Part shown: positions 1 through 6,559 of the stretch, piece after piece
Layout: each line of letters opens with the position of its first letter
Position numbering within the stretch: position 1 is the stretch's first letter
Translations under genes and position numbers: made by a program
From: an uncultured Faecalicatena sp.
Lineage (GTDB): Bacteria > Bacillota > Clostridia > Lachnospirales > Lachnospiraceae
DNA: 64,000 bases
Reading direction: 5' to 3'
Assembly: GCA_902489075.1 (NCBI GenBank)
Contig: CABTYO010000001.1
Span: 62,001-126,000, forward strand
The notes under the pieces: generated by a model
The model's input: only the letters and a program-made list of their open reading frames with translations
Database searches by the model: none
Told to the model about the DNA's origin: nothing

Positions 1-999
1 AATCTGGGATTTGGATATATCCCTACTGACAAAAGATATGTGGCGAACTTCAAGGACGGAAAATGGGATGAGGGCGGCCTGATCGATGATCCGAATATCG
101 TGATGAATGAATGCGCCGGAGTCCTGCAATATGCACAGACCATTTTCGAAGGATTAAAGGCATATACGACAGAGGACGGACATATCGTAACCTTCCGCCC
201 GGACTTGAATGGACAGAGAATGGAAGATTCCGCAAGAAGACTGGAGATGCCTGTATTTCCGGCGGAACGTTTCGTAGATGCAGTAGAGCAGACCGTAAGA
301 GCCAATGCGGCATATGTACCGCCATTTGGATCAGGAGCAACTCTCTATGTAAGGCCATATATGTTCGGAATCAACCCGGTTATCGGTGTTAAGCCGGCAG
401 ATGAGTATCAGTTCCGTGTATTTACCACTCCGGTAGGCCCATACTTTAAGGGCGGCGTAAAGCCTCTTACTCTGTGTGTATCTGACTTTGACCGTGCGGC
501 ACCGAATGGAACAGGACATATCAAGGCAGGACTGAACTATGCAATGAGCCTTCATGCGATCGTGACAGCACATGCCAACGGATTTGATGAGAATATGTAC
601 CTTGATTCTGCAACAAGGACCAAGGTAGAAGAGACCGGCGGAGCAAACTTCCTTTTTGTGACAAAGGATAACAAGGTAGTAACACCTCATTCCAACACCA
701 TCCTGCCATCTATCACCAGACGTTCCCTTCTGTATGTGGCAGAGCATTATCTGGGACTGGAAGTGGAAGAGAGAGACGTATACCTTGATGAAGTCAAGGA
801 CTTTGCAGAATGCGGACTGTGCGGAACAGCAGCCGTAATCTCACCGGTTGGCAAGATTGTAGACCACGGAAAAGAGATCTGCCTGCCAAGCGGAATGGAG
901 AAGATGGGACCGACCATTCAGAAGCTTTATGATACATTGACAGGAATCCAGATGGGACGCATCGAAGCACCAGAAGGATGGATTAAAGTAATCGTATAG
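1..999 (+). CDS. ilvE: Branched-chain amino acid aminotransferase (5' truncated by window edge)
   Basis: PLP-dependent class IV aminotransferase that interconverts leucine, isoleucine and valine with their 2-oxo acids using 2-oxoglutarate/glutamate. The frame is open from base 1 (first codons read N-L-G-F-G-Y-I-P-T-D), so the true start lies upstream and the GTG at 40 is only an internal codon. The G-T-G-H-I-K-A-G-L-N-Y segment carries the expected PLP lysine, and E-E-T-G-G-A-N-F and G-T-A-A-V-I-S-P are typical of the eukaryote-like BCAT branch. The 333 visible residues are close to the usual ~340-360, so little is missing. It is followed after about 30 bp by a small zinc-ribbon gene. Assignment to family is secure; substrate preference is inferred. 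Confidence 0.95.
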   Translation, partial: NLGFGYIPTDKRYVANFKDGKWDEGGLIDDPNIVMNECAGVLQYAQTIFEGLKAYTTEDGHIVTFRPDLNGQRMEDSARRLEMPVFPAERFVDAVEQTVRANAAYVPPFGSGATLYVRPYMFGINPVIGVKPADEYQFRVFTTPVGPYFKGGVKPLTLCVSDFDRAAPNGTGHIKAGLNYAMSLHAIVTAHANGFDENMYLDSATRTKVEETGGANFLFVTKDNKVVTPHSNTILPSITRRSLLYVAEHYLGLEVEERDVYLDEVKDFAECGLCGTAAVISPVGKIVDHGKEICLPSGMEKMGPTIQKLYDTLTGIQMGRIEAPEGWIKVIV

Positions 1000-1031
1000 G
1001 GAAACATAAATATGAAAAAGGGATGAGCACA

Positions 1032-1292
1032 ATGAAATGTCCTTATTGTAATCAGGAAATGATCCGTGGAATCATAAGGATCGACACGAACGGAACCCTG
1101 TATGAGCAGAAATTTATCCCGGATGGTGTTCCGGAAGCTAAAGAAGCAAAGAAGATTTTCAGGAGAAGTCTGGGAGTCTGGGGCATTACAGAGAGCAATA
1201 TTAAAGATTGCACAGAAGCCTATTTCTGTGAAAATTGTAAAATAGTTCTGGGCATCTTCCCTTTCCGGGAGTACAGATGGGTTGATTTATAA
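1032..1292 (+). CDS. Small zinc-ribbon protein (DUF6487-like)
   Basis: An 86-residue protein of unknown function. It begins M-K-C-P-Y-C-x3-M and has a second C-E-N-C pair near residue 66, so two CxxC knuckles probably bind one zinc. The layout resembles the PF20097/DUF6487 group of short Firmicute zinc ribbons (recognised from memory, not searched). An ATG at 1023 is also in frame but sits directly against the AAAAAGGG ribosome binding site; the ATG at 1032 has a normal spacing and begins right before the first CxxC, so I prefer it. It lies 32 bp after ilvE and ends just before a strong terminator, so it may be co-transcribed with ilvE. Confidence 0.75.
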   Translation: MKCPYCNQEMIRGIIRIDTNGTLYEQKFIPDGVPEAKEAKKIFRRSLGVWGITESNIKDCTEAYFCENCKIVLGIFPFREYRWVDL

Positions 1293-1314
1293 GAAGCTTT
1301 AAAGTAAAGAAGTG

Positions 1315-1363
1315 AAAAAGAAGTCCTGCTGATTATCATAAGTATTCAGCAGGACTTCTTTTT
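1315..1363. terminator. Bidirectional intrinsic terminator between the ilvE side and mgtE
   Basis: Perfect 18-bp stem (1315-1332 with 1346-1363), core AAGTCCTGCTGA, 13-nt loop, with A-run on one side and T-run on the other. It can stop both rightward transcription from ilvE/zinc-ribbon and leftward transcription from mgtE. Confidence 0.92.
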
Positions 1364-1399
1364 ACATATATCATACTTTTCTTTCATTTCATTATCCTT

Positions 1400-2734
1400 T
1401 TATAGCGCAAATACCCGCGTTGCAATATTAAAATATACCAGGATCGAGCAGGTATCCACCATGGTCGTGATCAGTGGAGCGGCCATGATTGCAGGGTCCA
1501 GGTTAATCTTCTTGGCAAGCAGCGGCAGGACGCACCCGATCAGCTTTGAAATCACGATCGTCACTGCCAGGGAAAGCCCGATGACCAGCGCAAGTGATAC
1601 ATCATGGTACATAATGAGTATTCTCACCCCATTTGCCAGGGCCAATGCGATCCCAACCACAATAGAGACTCTGAATTCTTTGAACATGACCCGGAAAATG
1701 TCGCGGAACTGGATCTCGTTCAGTGCTATTCCACGAATAATCAGTGTGGAGCTTTGAGAGCCACAGTTACCGCCGGTATCCATCAGCATAGGAATGAAGG
1801 AAACAAGCAGCGGAATAGCAGCGAATGCATTTTCATATCTGGTAATAATGGTCCCGGTGATGGTTGCGGAAAACATCAGTACGAGCAGCCAGGTAATACG
1901 GTGTTTGGCGTGATTTAATACAGAGGTATCAAAGTAAGTCTGCTCGCTTGGACTCATGGCAGCCATCTTGGTGATATCTTCTGTTGCTTCTTCCACCATG
2001 ACATCCATGGCGTCATCAAATGTGACGATCCCCACCATCAGTCCCTCTGCGTCCAGCACTGGAAGCGCCAACAGGTCGTATTTGCGGAAGAGCTCTGCCA
2101 CCTCTTCTTTATCCGTATGGGTATTGACGGAAATAATCTCCGTCTCCATCAGGTCTTTGATCGGCATTTTATCATCCGAAGTCATCAGTTCCTTAGCGGT
2201 GACGATTCCGATCAGCTTTCTTTTGTCTGTCACATAACAGGTGTAGATAGTCTCCTTGTGAATCCCTGTCCTCTTGATATGAGCCATGGATTCCTCCACT
2301 GTCATGGACTGTCTTAAGCCCACATATTCTGTTGTCATAATACTTCCGGCACTGTCGTCCGGGTAATTTAAGAGGAGGTTGATCATATTCCTCTCGGACT
2401 GGCTGACCGTGTCAAGAATCCTGGTGACCAGGTTGGCCGGAAGCTCCTCCAGAAGGTCCACCGTGTCATCCATATATAAATCGTCCAAAAGCTCGCGCAG
2501 TTCTTTTTCTGTAAACATTTCCACTAGATAAGTCTGCATGGAATTGTTCATATTGGCAAATACCTCAGCCGCCTTGTCCTTGGCAATCAGGCGGAAGGCA
2601 AGAGCCAGTTCCTTGTCATCTAATTCGGAAAGAAGGGAGGCTATGTCCACTTCGTTCATGACATCCAAAATGCTCCTTACAGCCTTGTAGTGGTGCTGCA
2701 TAAGGAGTTCTACAAAAATAGTCTTGTCCATCAT
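1400..2734 (-). CDS. mgtE: Magnesium transporter MgtE
   Basis: Mg2+-selective channel/transporter of the inner membrane, 444 residues, the normal length. Domain order: N-terminal helical MgtE_N superhelix (about 1-120), paired CBS domains (about 130-255) that sense cytosolic Mg2+, then five membrane helices (about 280-444). The pore signature G-G-N-C-G-S-Q-S-S-T-L-I-I-R-G and the A-P-L-I-T-T-M-V-D segment with its conserved pore Asp are present. The gene is transcribed leftward behind an M-box leader and a terminator hairpin, which gives a direct regulatory explanation: expression when Mg2+ is low. It ends at the bidirectional terminator at 1315-1363. A second ATG one codon downstream (2731) is an equally possible start. 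Confidence 0.96.
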   Translation of the reverse strand: MMDKTIFVELLMQHHYKAVRSILDVMNEVDIASLLSELDDKELALAFRLIAKDKAAEVFANMNNSMQTYLVEMFTEKELRELLDDLYMDDTVDLLEELPANLVTRILDTVSQSERNMINLLLNYPDDSAGSIMTTEYVGLRQSMTVEESMAHIKRTGIHKETIYTCYVTDKRKLIGIVTAKELMTSDDKMPIKDLMETEIISVNTHTDKEEVAELFRKYDLLALPVLDAEGLMVGIVTFDDAMDVMVEEATEDITKMAAMSPSEQTYFDTSVLNHAKHRITWLLVLMFSATITGTIITRYENAFAAIPLLVSFIPMLMDTGGNCGSQSSTLIIRGIALNEIQFRDIFRVMFKEFRVSIVVGIALALANGVRILIMYHDVSLALVIGLSLAVTIVISKLIGCVLPLLAKKINLDPAIMAAPLITTMVDTCSILVYFNIATRVFAL

Positions 2735-2822
2735 AATTACATCTCCAATCTGTATTCAATTCTGGTAAACTCTGCGAATGATAACTGGCACCAGCGTCCA
2801 TAACCTCACCACCTTTCTGAAT

Positions 2823-2859
2823 AAAAAAAGCTCCGTCACTGCCTGAACAATGACGGAGC
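2823..2859 (-). terminator. Riboswitch-controlled intrinsic terminator in the mgtE leader
   Basis: On the minus strand a 9-bp stem GCTCCGTCA / TGACGGAGC (2851-2859 with 2830-2838) is followed by seven U (2829-2823). It lies between the M-box aptamer and the mgtE start, so it is the expression platform that stops transcription when Mg2+ is bound. Confidence 0.9.
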
Positions 2860-2887
2860 CATACATACACAATACTCCATAAAAATA

Positions 2888-3046
2888 TCCACCGTCCAAG
2901 CTTTAGCATCACAGGGCATATCAATTGCATTAGGTTATGCCTTCACGACATCGCCTGCTAACCAACTCGTTGTGTCTCCACAATCTCGCGGCAGCAATCT
3001 TCAGGAAAATCCCAATCCCTGTGGTAGCCTCACCTACCGAAATGAT
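2888..3046 (-). promoter_or_regulatory. M-box (ykoK leader) magnesium riboswitch
   Basis: Read on the minus strand, the block around 3044-3025 gives CGGTAGGTGAGGCTACCACAG and the block around 2919-2894 gives ATGCCCTGTGATGCTAAAGC; both are hallmark conserved segments of the M-box family, in the right order and spacing, with the GCTGCCGCG segment between. A TATAAT-like box lies at 3055-3050 upstream. The downstream terminator and mgtE complete the usual arrangement. The two boundaries are approximate. Confidence 0.93.
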
Positions 3047-3124
3047 TCTATTATATTACCTGTTTATTGTAGTGCACGGGCAGGGGATATGTCAAGAAAA
3101 AAATCAGGAGTGGCCAAAAGCTGC

Positions 3125-3153
3125 TTGACAGGACCACCCGCCAGGGGTATACT
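3125..3153 (+). promoter_or_regulatory. Sigma-A promoter of the marR gene
   Basis: TTGACA at 3125-3130, 17-bp spacer, TATACT at 3148-3153. The predicted start site (~3160) falls inside the palindrome at 3158-3178, the classic layout for autorepression. Confidence 0.85.
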
Positions 3154-3157
3154 TAAA

Positions 3158-3178
3158 ATACTTCGAGGGAAGAAGTAT
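3158..3178. promoter_or_regulatory. Probable MarR operator 1 (ATACTTC-N7-GAAGTAT)
   Basis: Perfect 7-bp inverted repeat with a 7-bp centre, abutting the -10 box of the marR promoter. The same element with near-identical flanks recurs at 3755-3775 in front of the ArsA operon, which marks it as a specific site rather than chance. Binding by the adjacent MarR protein is inferred. Confidence 0.7.
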
Positions 3179-3227
3179 TTGAAAGGATGCCGTTCACAGT
3201 ACGCGGTATTGTCAGATGAGGTGGCGT

Positions 3228-3722
3228 ATGGAATTTACAATGGCAGAGATGGAAGATTGGATTTTCCAGTATATCGACAGGATCAAGGCACTGATTTCCC
3301 CCCAGACCTGGTCAAACGCCTTGATGAACTGCTCTAAGAATGAGGCGTTTGCACTTCTCTTTTTATACCGGAGAGGGCAGGCCAATATGACACAGATTGC
3401 AGATTATGTGGGGGTGCCTCTGAATACGGCAACCGGAATCATCAACCGCCTGGAAAAGAAGGAACTGGTGAGCAGAGAGCGGAGCCACGAGGATAAGCGG
3501 GTGGTGACAATCGGTATGACAGATAAGGGAAAGGCCTGCCTAAAGGACAGTATGCAGGAGTTCCTGATTTATGGGCAGAGGCTGCTTGGCACCCTGACAC
3601 CGGAAGAACTGGAGTGGGGAACAAGAATCCTGGAAAAGCTGGCTGTGGCCCTGGAAGAACCAGGTGAAGACCAAAGGAATGTAAAACCGGAGAAGAAAGT
3701 CAGAAAAATCCATATTGAATAA
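3228..3722 (+). CDS. MarR-family transcriptional regulator with an I-x-I C-terminal tail
   Basis: DNA-binding winged-helix regulator of about 164 residues. The central M-T-Q-I-A-D-Y-V-G-V-P recognition region, the L-E-K-K-E-L-V segment and the wing R-S-H-E-D-K-R-V-V are standard MarR features; long helices at both ends form the dimer. Starts at 3216, 3228 and 3240 are all in frame; 3228 is a compromise because none has an ideal ribosome binding site. The protein extends beyond the usual MarR end by a basic, probably disordered stretch ending K-V-R-K-I-H-I-E. The small protein two genes on ends I-K-K-I-H-V-E, which is unusual and suggests a shared partner. An operator sits on its own promoter and a second in front of the next operon. 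No ligand can be named. Confidence 0.88.
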   Translation: MEFTMAEMEDWIFQYIDRIKALISPQTWSNALMNCSKNEAFALLFLYRRGQANMTQIADYVGVPLNTATGIINRLEKKELVSRERSHEDKRVVTIGMTDKGKACLKDSMQEFLIYGQRLLGTLTPEELEWGTRILEKLAVALEEPGEDQRNVKPEKKVRKIHIE

Positions 3723-3723
3723 G

Positions 3724-3748
3724 AAGGAGCTTTGCAGCTCTTTCTTTT
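3724..3748 (+). terminator. Weak intrinsic terminator after marR
   Basis: Stem AAGGAGCT / AGCTCTTT (one G-U pair) with a 4-nt loop, followed by CTTTTAA. It lies between marR and the second operator, so it may limit read-through into the ArsA operon. Confidence 0.5.
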
Positions 3749-3754
3749 AAAAAA

Positions 3755-3775
3755 ATACTTCGAGGAAAGAACTAT
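3755..3775. promoter_or_regulatory. Probable MarR operator 2, upstream of the ArsA operon
   Basis: ATACTTC-N7-GAACTAT, one base off a perfect inverted repeat and nearly identical to operator 1 including the sequence downstream (TATTCGAAAG versus TATTTGAAAG). A poor -35/-10 pair could lie just upstream (TTGCAG about 3732, ATACTT about 3755), so the site may repress a local promoter or act as a roadblock. Confidence 0.62.
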
Positions 3776-3830
3776 TCGAAAGAGGAAATAAAAAGAAGAA
3801 GTAAGAAGAAGCAAAAAGAGAGGAGAAACT

Positions 3831-5018
3831 ATGGCAAGGATTTTGATTTTTACAGGTAAGGGCGGTGTAGGCAAGACAAGTGTAGCAGCGGCACATGCCA
3901 GACTGTCAGCAGGCGAGGGTGTGAAGACCCTGCTGGTGAGTACCGATATGGCACACAATCTCAGTGATCTGTTTCAGTGTCCAATAGGAAGGGAGGAAGT
4001 GCAGATTACGGAGAATCTTTACGGTCTGGAGATCGACCCCGATTATATGCTGGAACATGAATACGCCCATCTGGGAGAGTCGATTACAGCGATGCTGTCC
4101 CCGGGAAGTGAAAAGCAGGAGGTCTCTCTGGGAGATACAGTGATGATTCCCGGGATGGATGAGCTTTTTGCGCTTCTGAAGATACTGGATCTCTATGAGC
4201 AGGGGGAATATCAGAGGATTATCATAGATTGTGCGCCCACAGGGGAGACGCTTTCTATGCTGAAGATGCCGGAGCTGTTCTGCTGGTATATGGAGAAATT
4301 CTTTCCCATAGGTAAGGCAGCGATGAGAGTGCTGTCGCCTGTTTCTAATAAGCTGTTTAAAATCCAGCTTCCTGACAAGACGGCGATGAGTGAAATTGAG
4401 AAAATGTTTGTGCGCCTGATAAAGCTGCAGGAGCTTTTAAAGAACCGGGAAGTAACCTCCCTGCGTCTGGTCACCCTGCCGGAAAAGATGGTGGTGGAGG
4501 AGACAAAGCGCAATTATATGTACCTGAACCTGTATGGATATTATGTGGATGGAATTTATGTAAACAGAGTTTTACCAGAGGAGGCGGATAATCCTTTTTT
4601 CAGGGAATGGGAGGAGATACAGGGAAGATATATTCAGGAGTTAAAGGAGGTATTTCAGGGAATCCCCATGCTGTCGATCCCCTGGTATGACAGTGAACTT
4701 CGAGGACTGGAGGCTTTGGACCGAGTGTGCAGGGAGGTACTTGCAGGGCATCCTGTATTTTCAATTATAGAACACCAGGCAGGAGAGTGCTATGAGAAGA
4801 CGGACACGGGTTACCGGCTTTTACTGCCAGTTCCGCTTCTTAAAAAGGAAAAGCTGCAGGTCTATCAGTCTGCCACAGATGTCATCTTAAAGGTGGGAAA
4901 TTTCAAGCGGAATATTCCCATTCCCAATACCCTGCGGGGATGGGAAATCTCTTCCGCAGGGATTCAGGAACAGACCCTTTACGTGGATTTTCGGAAAGAA
5001 GAAAGGAGCGGCTTATGA
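3831..5018 (+). CDS. ArsA/Get3-family ATPase with C-terminal alpha-crystallin-like domain (first copy)
   Basis: Cytosolic deviant-Walker ATPase of 395 residues. The P-loop G-K-G-G-V-G-K-T-S is at residues 9-17, the switch-I segment S-T-D-M-A-H at 37-42, and D-C-A-P-T-G-E-T-L (family form D-T-A-P-T-G-H-T-L) at 133-141. Residues about 325-388 have the strand and L-P/I-P pattern of the HSP20-like domain found at the end of some ArsA proteins. The family uses dimeric ATP-driven conformational change to move or chaperone a client (arsenite efflux in ArsA, tail-anchored proteins in Get3). No arsB, arsC, arsD or arsR is nearby, so an arsenic role is not supported. Start has a clear GAGAGGAG site. 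The stop overlaps the next start (ATGA). Confidence 0.88.
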   Translation: MARILIFTGKGGVGKTSVAAAHARLSAGEGVKTLLVSTDMAHNLSDLFQCPIGREEVQITENLYGLEIDPDYMLEHEYAHLGESITAMLSPGSEKQEVSLGDTVMIPGMDELFALLKILDLYEQGEYQRIIIDCAPTGETLSMLKMPELFCWYMEKFFPIGKAAMRVLSPVSNKLFKIQLPDKTAMSEIEKMFVRLIKLQELLKNREVTSLRLVTLPEKMVVEETKRNYMYLNLYGYYVDGIYVNRVLPEEADNPFFREWEEIQGRYIQELKEVFQGIPMLSIPWYDSELRGLEALDRVCREVLAGHPVFSIIEHQAGECYEKTDTGYRLLLPVPLLKKEKLQVYQSATDVILKVGNFKRNIPIPNTLRGWEISSAGIQEQTLYVDFRKEERSGL

Positions 5019-5278
5019 ACCAGAAATTTATTGAAAATATGTTATTGGCAAAAAAATATGAAGAGGAAGCTTTTCTGGCACTCATGCCTGAAACAGCGCA
5101 GAGGCATCTAAAGGTCATCATAAGGGAGGCAGCCGCCATGGCTGAGGAACTGGCATTTGACGCCATAGAAAAGCTGGCCGGAAGGAATGCCGCGGGAGCA
5201 GACGGGAAGCCGCATCAGGAGCCGCAGGGCGGCAGGGAAAACGGCAGTGGAAGTATCAAGAAGATTCATGTAGAGTGA
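5015..5278 (+). CDS. Small helical protein between the two ArsA ATPases, I-x-V tail
   Basis: An 87-residue protein of no family I recognise. Residues 1-57 are charged and strongly helix-forming (K-Y-E-E-E-A-F, A-A-A-M-A-E-E-L); residues 58-80 are Gly/Asn/Glu-rich and probably disordered; the last seven are I-K-K-I-H-V-E. The tail matches that of the upstream MarR protein (K-I-H-I-E). The start ATG at 5015 overlaps the stop of the first ATPase and has an AAGGAG site, so translation is coupled. An upstream in-frame ATG at 4940 lies inside the ATPase gene and lacks a ribosome site. Its placement between two ATPases suggests an adaptor or regulatory subunit of their complex; that role is inference. 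Confidence 0.82.
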   Translation: MNQKFIENMLLAKKYEEEAFLALMPETAQRHLKVIIREAAAMAEELAFDAIEKLAGRNAAGADGKPHQEPQGGRENGSGSIKKIHVE

Positions 5279-5291
5279 GAGGAGAAACGTG

Positions 5292-6479
5292 ATGAGGGTC
5301 ATACTATTTACAGGAAAAGGCGGTGTGGGCAAGACCAGTATCGCAGCAGCCACAGCCTGCGGGCTGGCAGCAAAAGGGAAAAAAGTGTGCATCATGAGCA
5401 CAGACCAGGCGCACAGCCTGGGAGATGCCCTGGACTGTTCCCTGACAGGGGAGATTACCACAGTGACAGAGAATCTGGATGCACTGGAAGTGGACACTGT
5501 GAAAGAAGGGGAGGAGGCCTGGGGAAGGCTTCATGGATATATGAAAGAACTGCTTACCACACATGCCAATGAGGGGCTGGAGACCGAGGAGCTTCTGGTA
5601 TTTCCCGGTCTGGAAGAATTGTTTTCCATGTTTAAGATTCTGGATATTTACCAGTCAAAAGTGTATGATGCACTGATCGTGGACTGTGCACCTACCGGGG
5701 AGACACTTTCTCTGCTGAAATTCCCCCAGCAGTTCGCAAATGTGATGGAGACATACCTTCCTATAAAGAGAAAGGCAGCGAAAGTAATGGGACCGGCAGT
5801 GGAGAAAGTGATGAAGGTTCCCATGCCCAAAGAGGGTGTGTTTGATGATCTGGAAGTGCTTACCGGGAAGCTGGGACAGCTGCAGGAGCTTATGAGCAAT
5901 CAGAAAGAGGTGAGCCTGCGCATTGTGACCACGCCGGAGAAAATCGTGATCCGGGAGGCAAAGCACAACTTTACCTGCCTGCAGCTGTTCGGCTATCATG
6001 TGGATGCGGTGATGGTGAACCGGATTTATCCTAAGCAGGCACTGGAGGGATATTTTCACAAGTGGGAGGATCTGCAGGAGAAGAATCTGGAGGAGATAAA
6101 GGAGAGCTTCGGCCAGATTCCGGTATATACCCTGGAGTTGCTCTGCCGGGAATTAAGAGGAGTAGAAATGCTGACAGAGACCGCCAAAAAACTGTACGGA
6201 GACAAAGATCCCCTCTCGGTTCTGGCACCGGCTTCTTTTATGACCCTGGTGCGCAGTGAGGACGGGGAATATGTTCTGAGGCTGAAGCTTACATTTGCAG
6301 AGAAGGAGAACCTGGAGCTGGAGCAGAGAGGCGACGAGCTGATGATCGCAGTAAAAAATGAGAGAAGAAGACTCACACTGCCGGATGTCTTAAAAGGCAG
6401 AGAGGTGGCAGGGGCAAAGTTTGAAGAGGGAGAGCTGACTGTCGTTTTTAACAGTGAACGAACTTTTTATTGGAAATGA
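5292..6479 (+). CDS. ArsA/Get3-family ATPase with C-terminal alpha-crystallin-like domain (second copy)
   Basis: Paralogue of the ATPase at 3831 and the same length (395 residues). P-loop at residues 8-16, switch-I S-T-D-Q-A-H-S at about 36-42, D-C-A-P-T-G-E-T-L in the middle, and an HSP20-like beta domain from about 326 to 387. Two different copies in one operon suggest a heterodimer, or two-lobed machine like the duplicated ArsA of E. coli made from separate chains. A GTG at 5289 is in frame but is only 4 nt from the AGGAG site; ATG 5292 has 7-nt spacing and is preferred. It is the last gene of the operon; no convincing terminator is visible before the next promoter. Confidence 0.88.
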   Translation: MRVILFTGKGGVGKTSIAAATACGLAAKGKKVCIMSTDQAHSLGDALDCSLTGEITTVTENLDALEVDTVKEGEEAWGRLHGYMKELLTTHANEGLETEELLVFPGLEELFSMFKILDIYQSKVYDALIVDCAPTGETLSLLKFPQQFANVMETYLPIKRKAAKVMGPAVEKVMKVPMPKEGVFDDLEVLTGKLGQLQELMSNQKEVSLRIVTTPEKIVIREAKHNFTCLQLFGYHVDAVMVNRIYPKQALEGYFHKWEDLQEKNLEEIKESFGQIPVYTLELLCRELRGVEMLTETAKKLYGDKDPLSVLAPASFMTLVRSEDGEYVLRLKLTFAEKENLELEQRGDELMIAVKNERRRLTLPDVLKGREVAGAKFEEGELTVVFNSERTFYWK

Positions 6480-6498
6480 TAAGGGCATCTGCTATAAT
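6470..6498 (+). promoter_or_regulatory. Promoter of the first AAA/PD-(D/E)XK gene
   Basis: TTGGAA (6470-6475), 17-bp spacer, TATAAT (6493-6498). It overlaps the end of the ArsA operon. Confidence 0.6.
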
Positions 6499-6559
6499 GG
6501 AAATGTTATAAAATCAAAAGCAGTCAGGGTGAAGCCTATGCCTAAAGGATGGTGAAGTT

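Noticed and set aside
2937..3337. Rightward open frames across the mgtE leader
   Set aside because: They overlap the minus-strand M-box riboswitch and the marR promoter and operator; the encoded peptides look random.
3831..6479. Arsenic resistance operon
   Set aside because: Only ArsA-like ATPases are present; no efflux pump, reductase, chaperone or ArsR, and the regulator is MarR-type.
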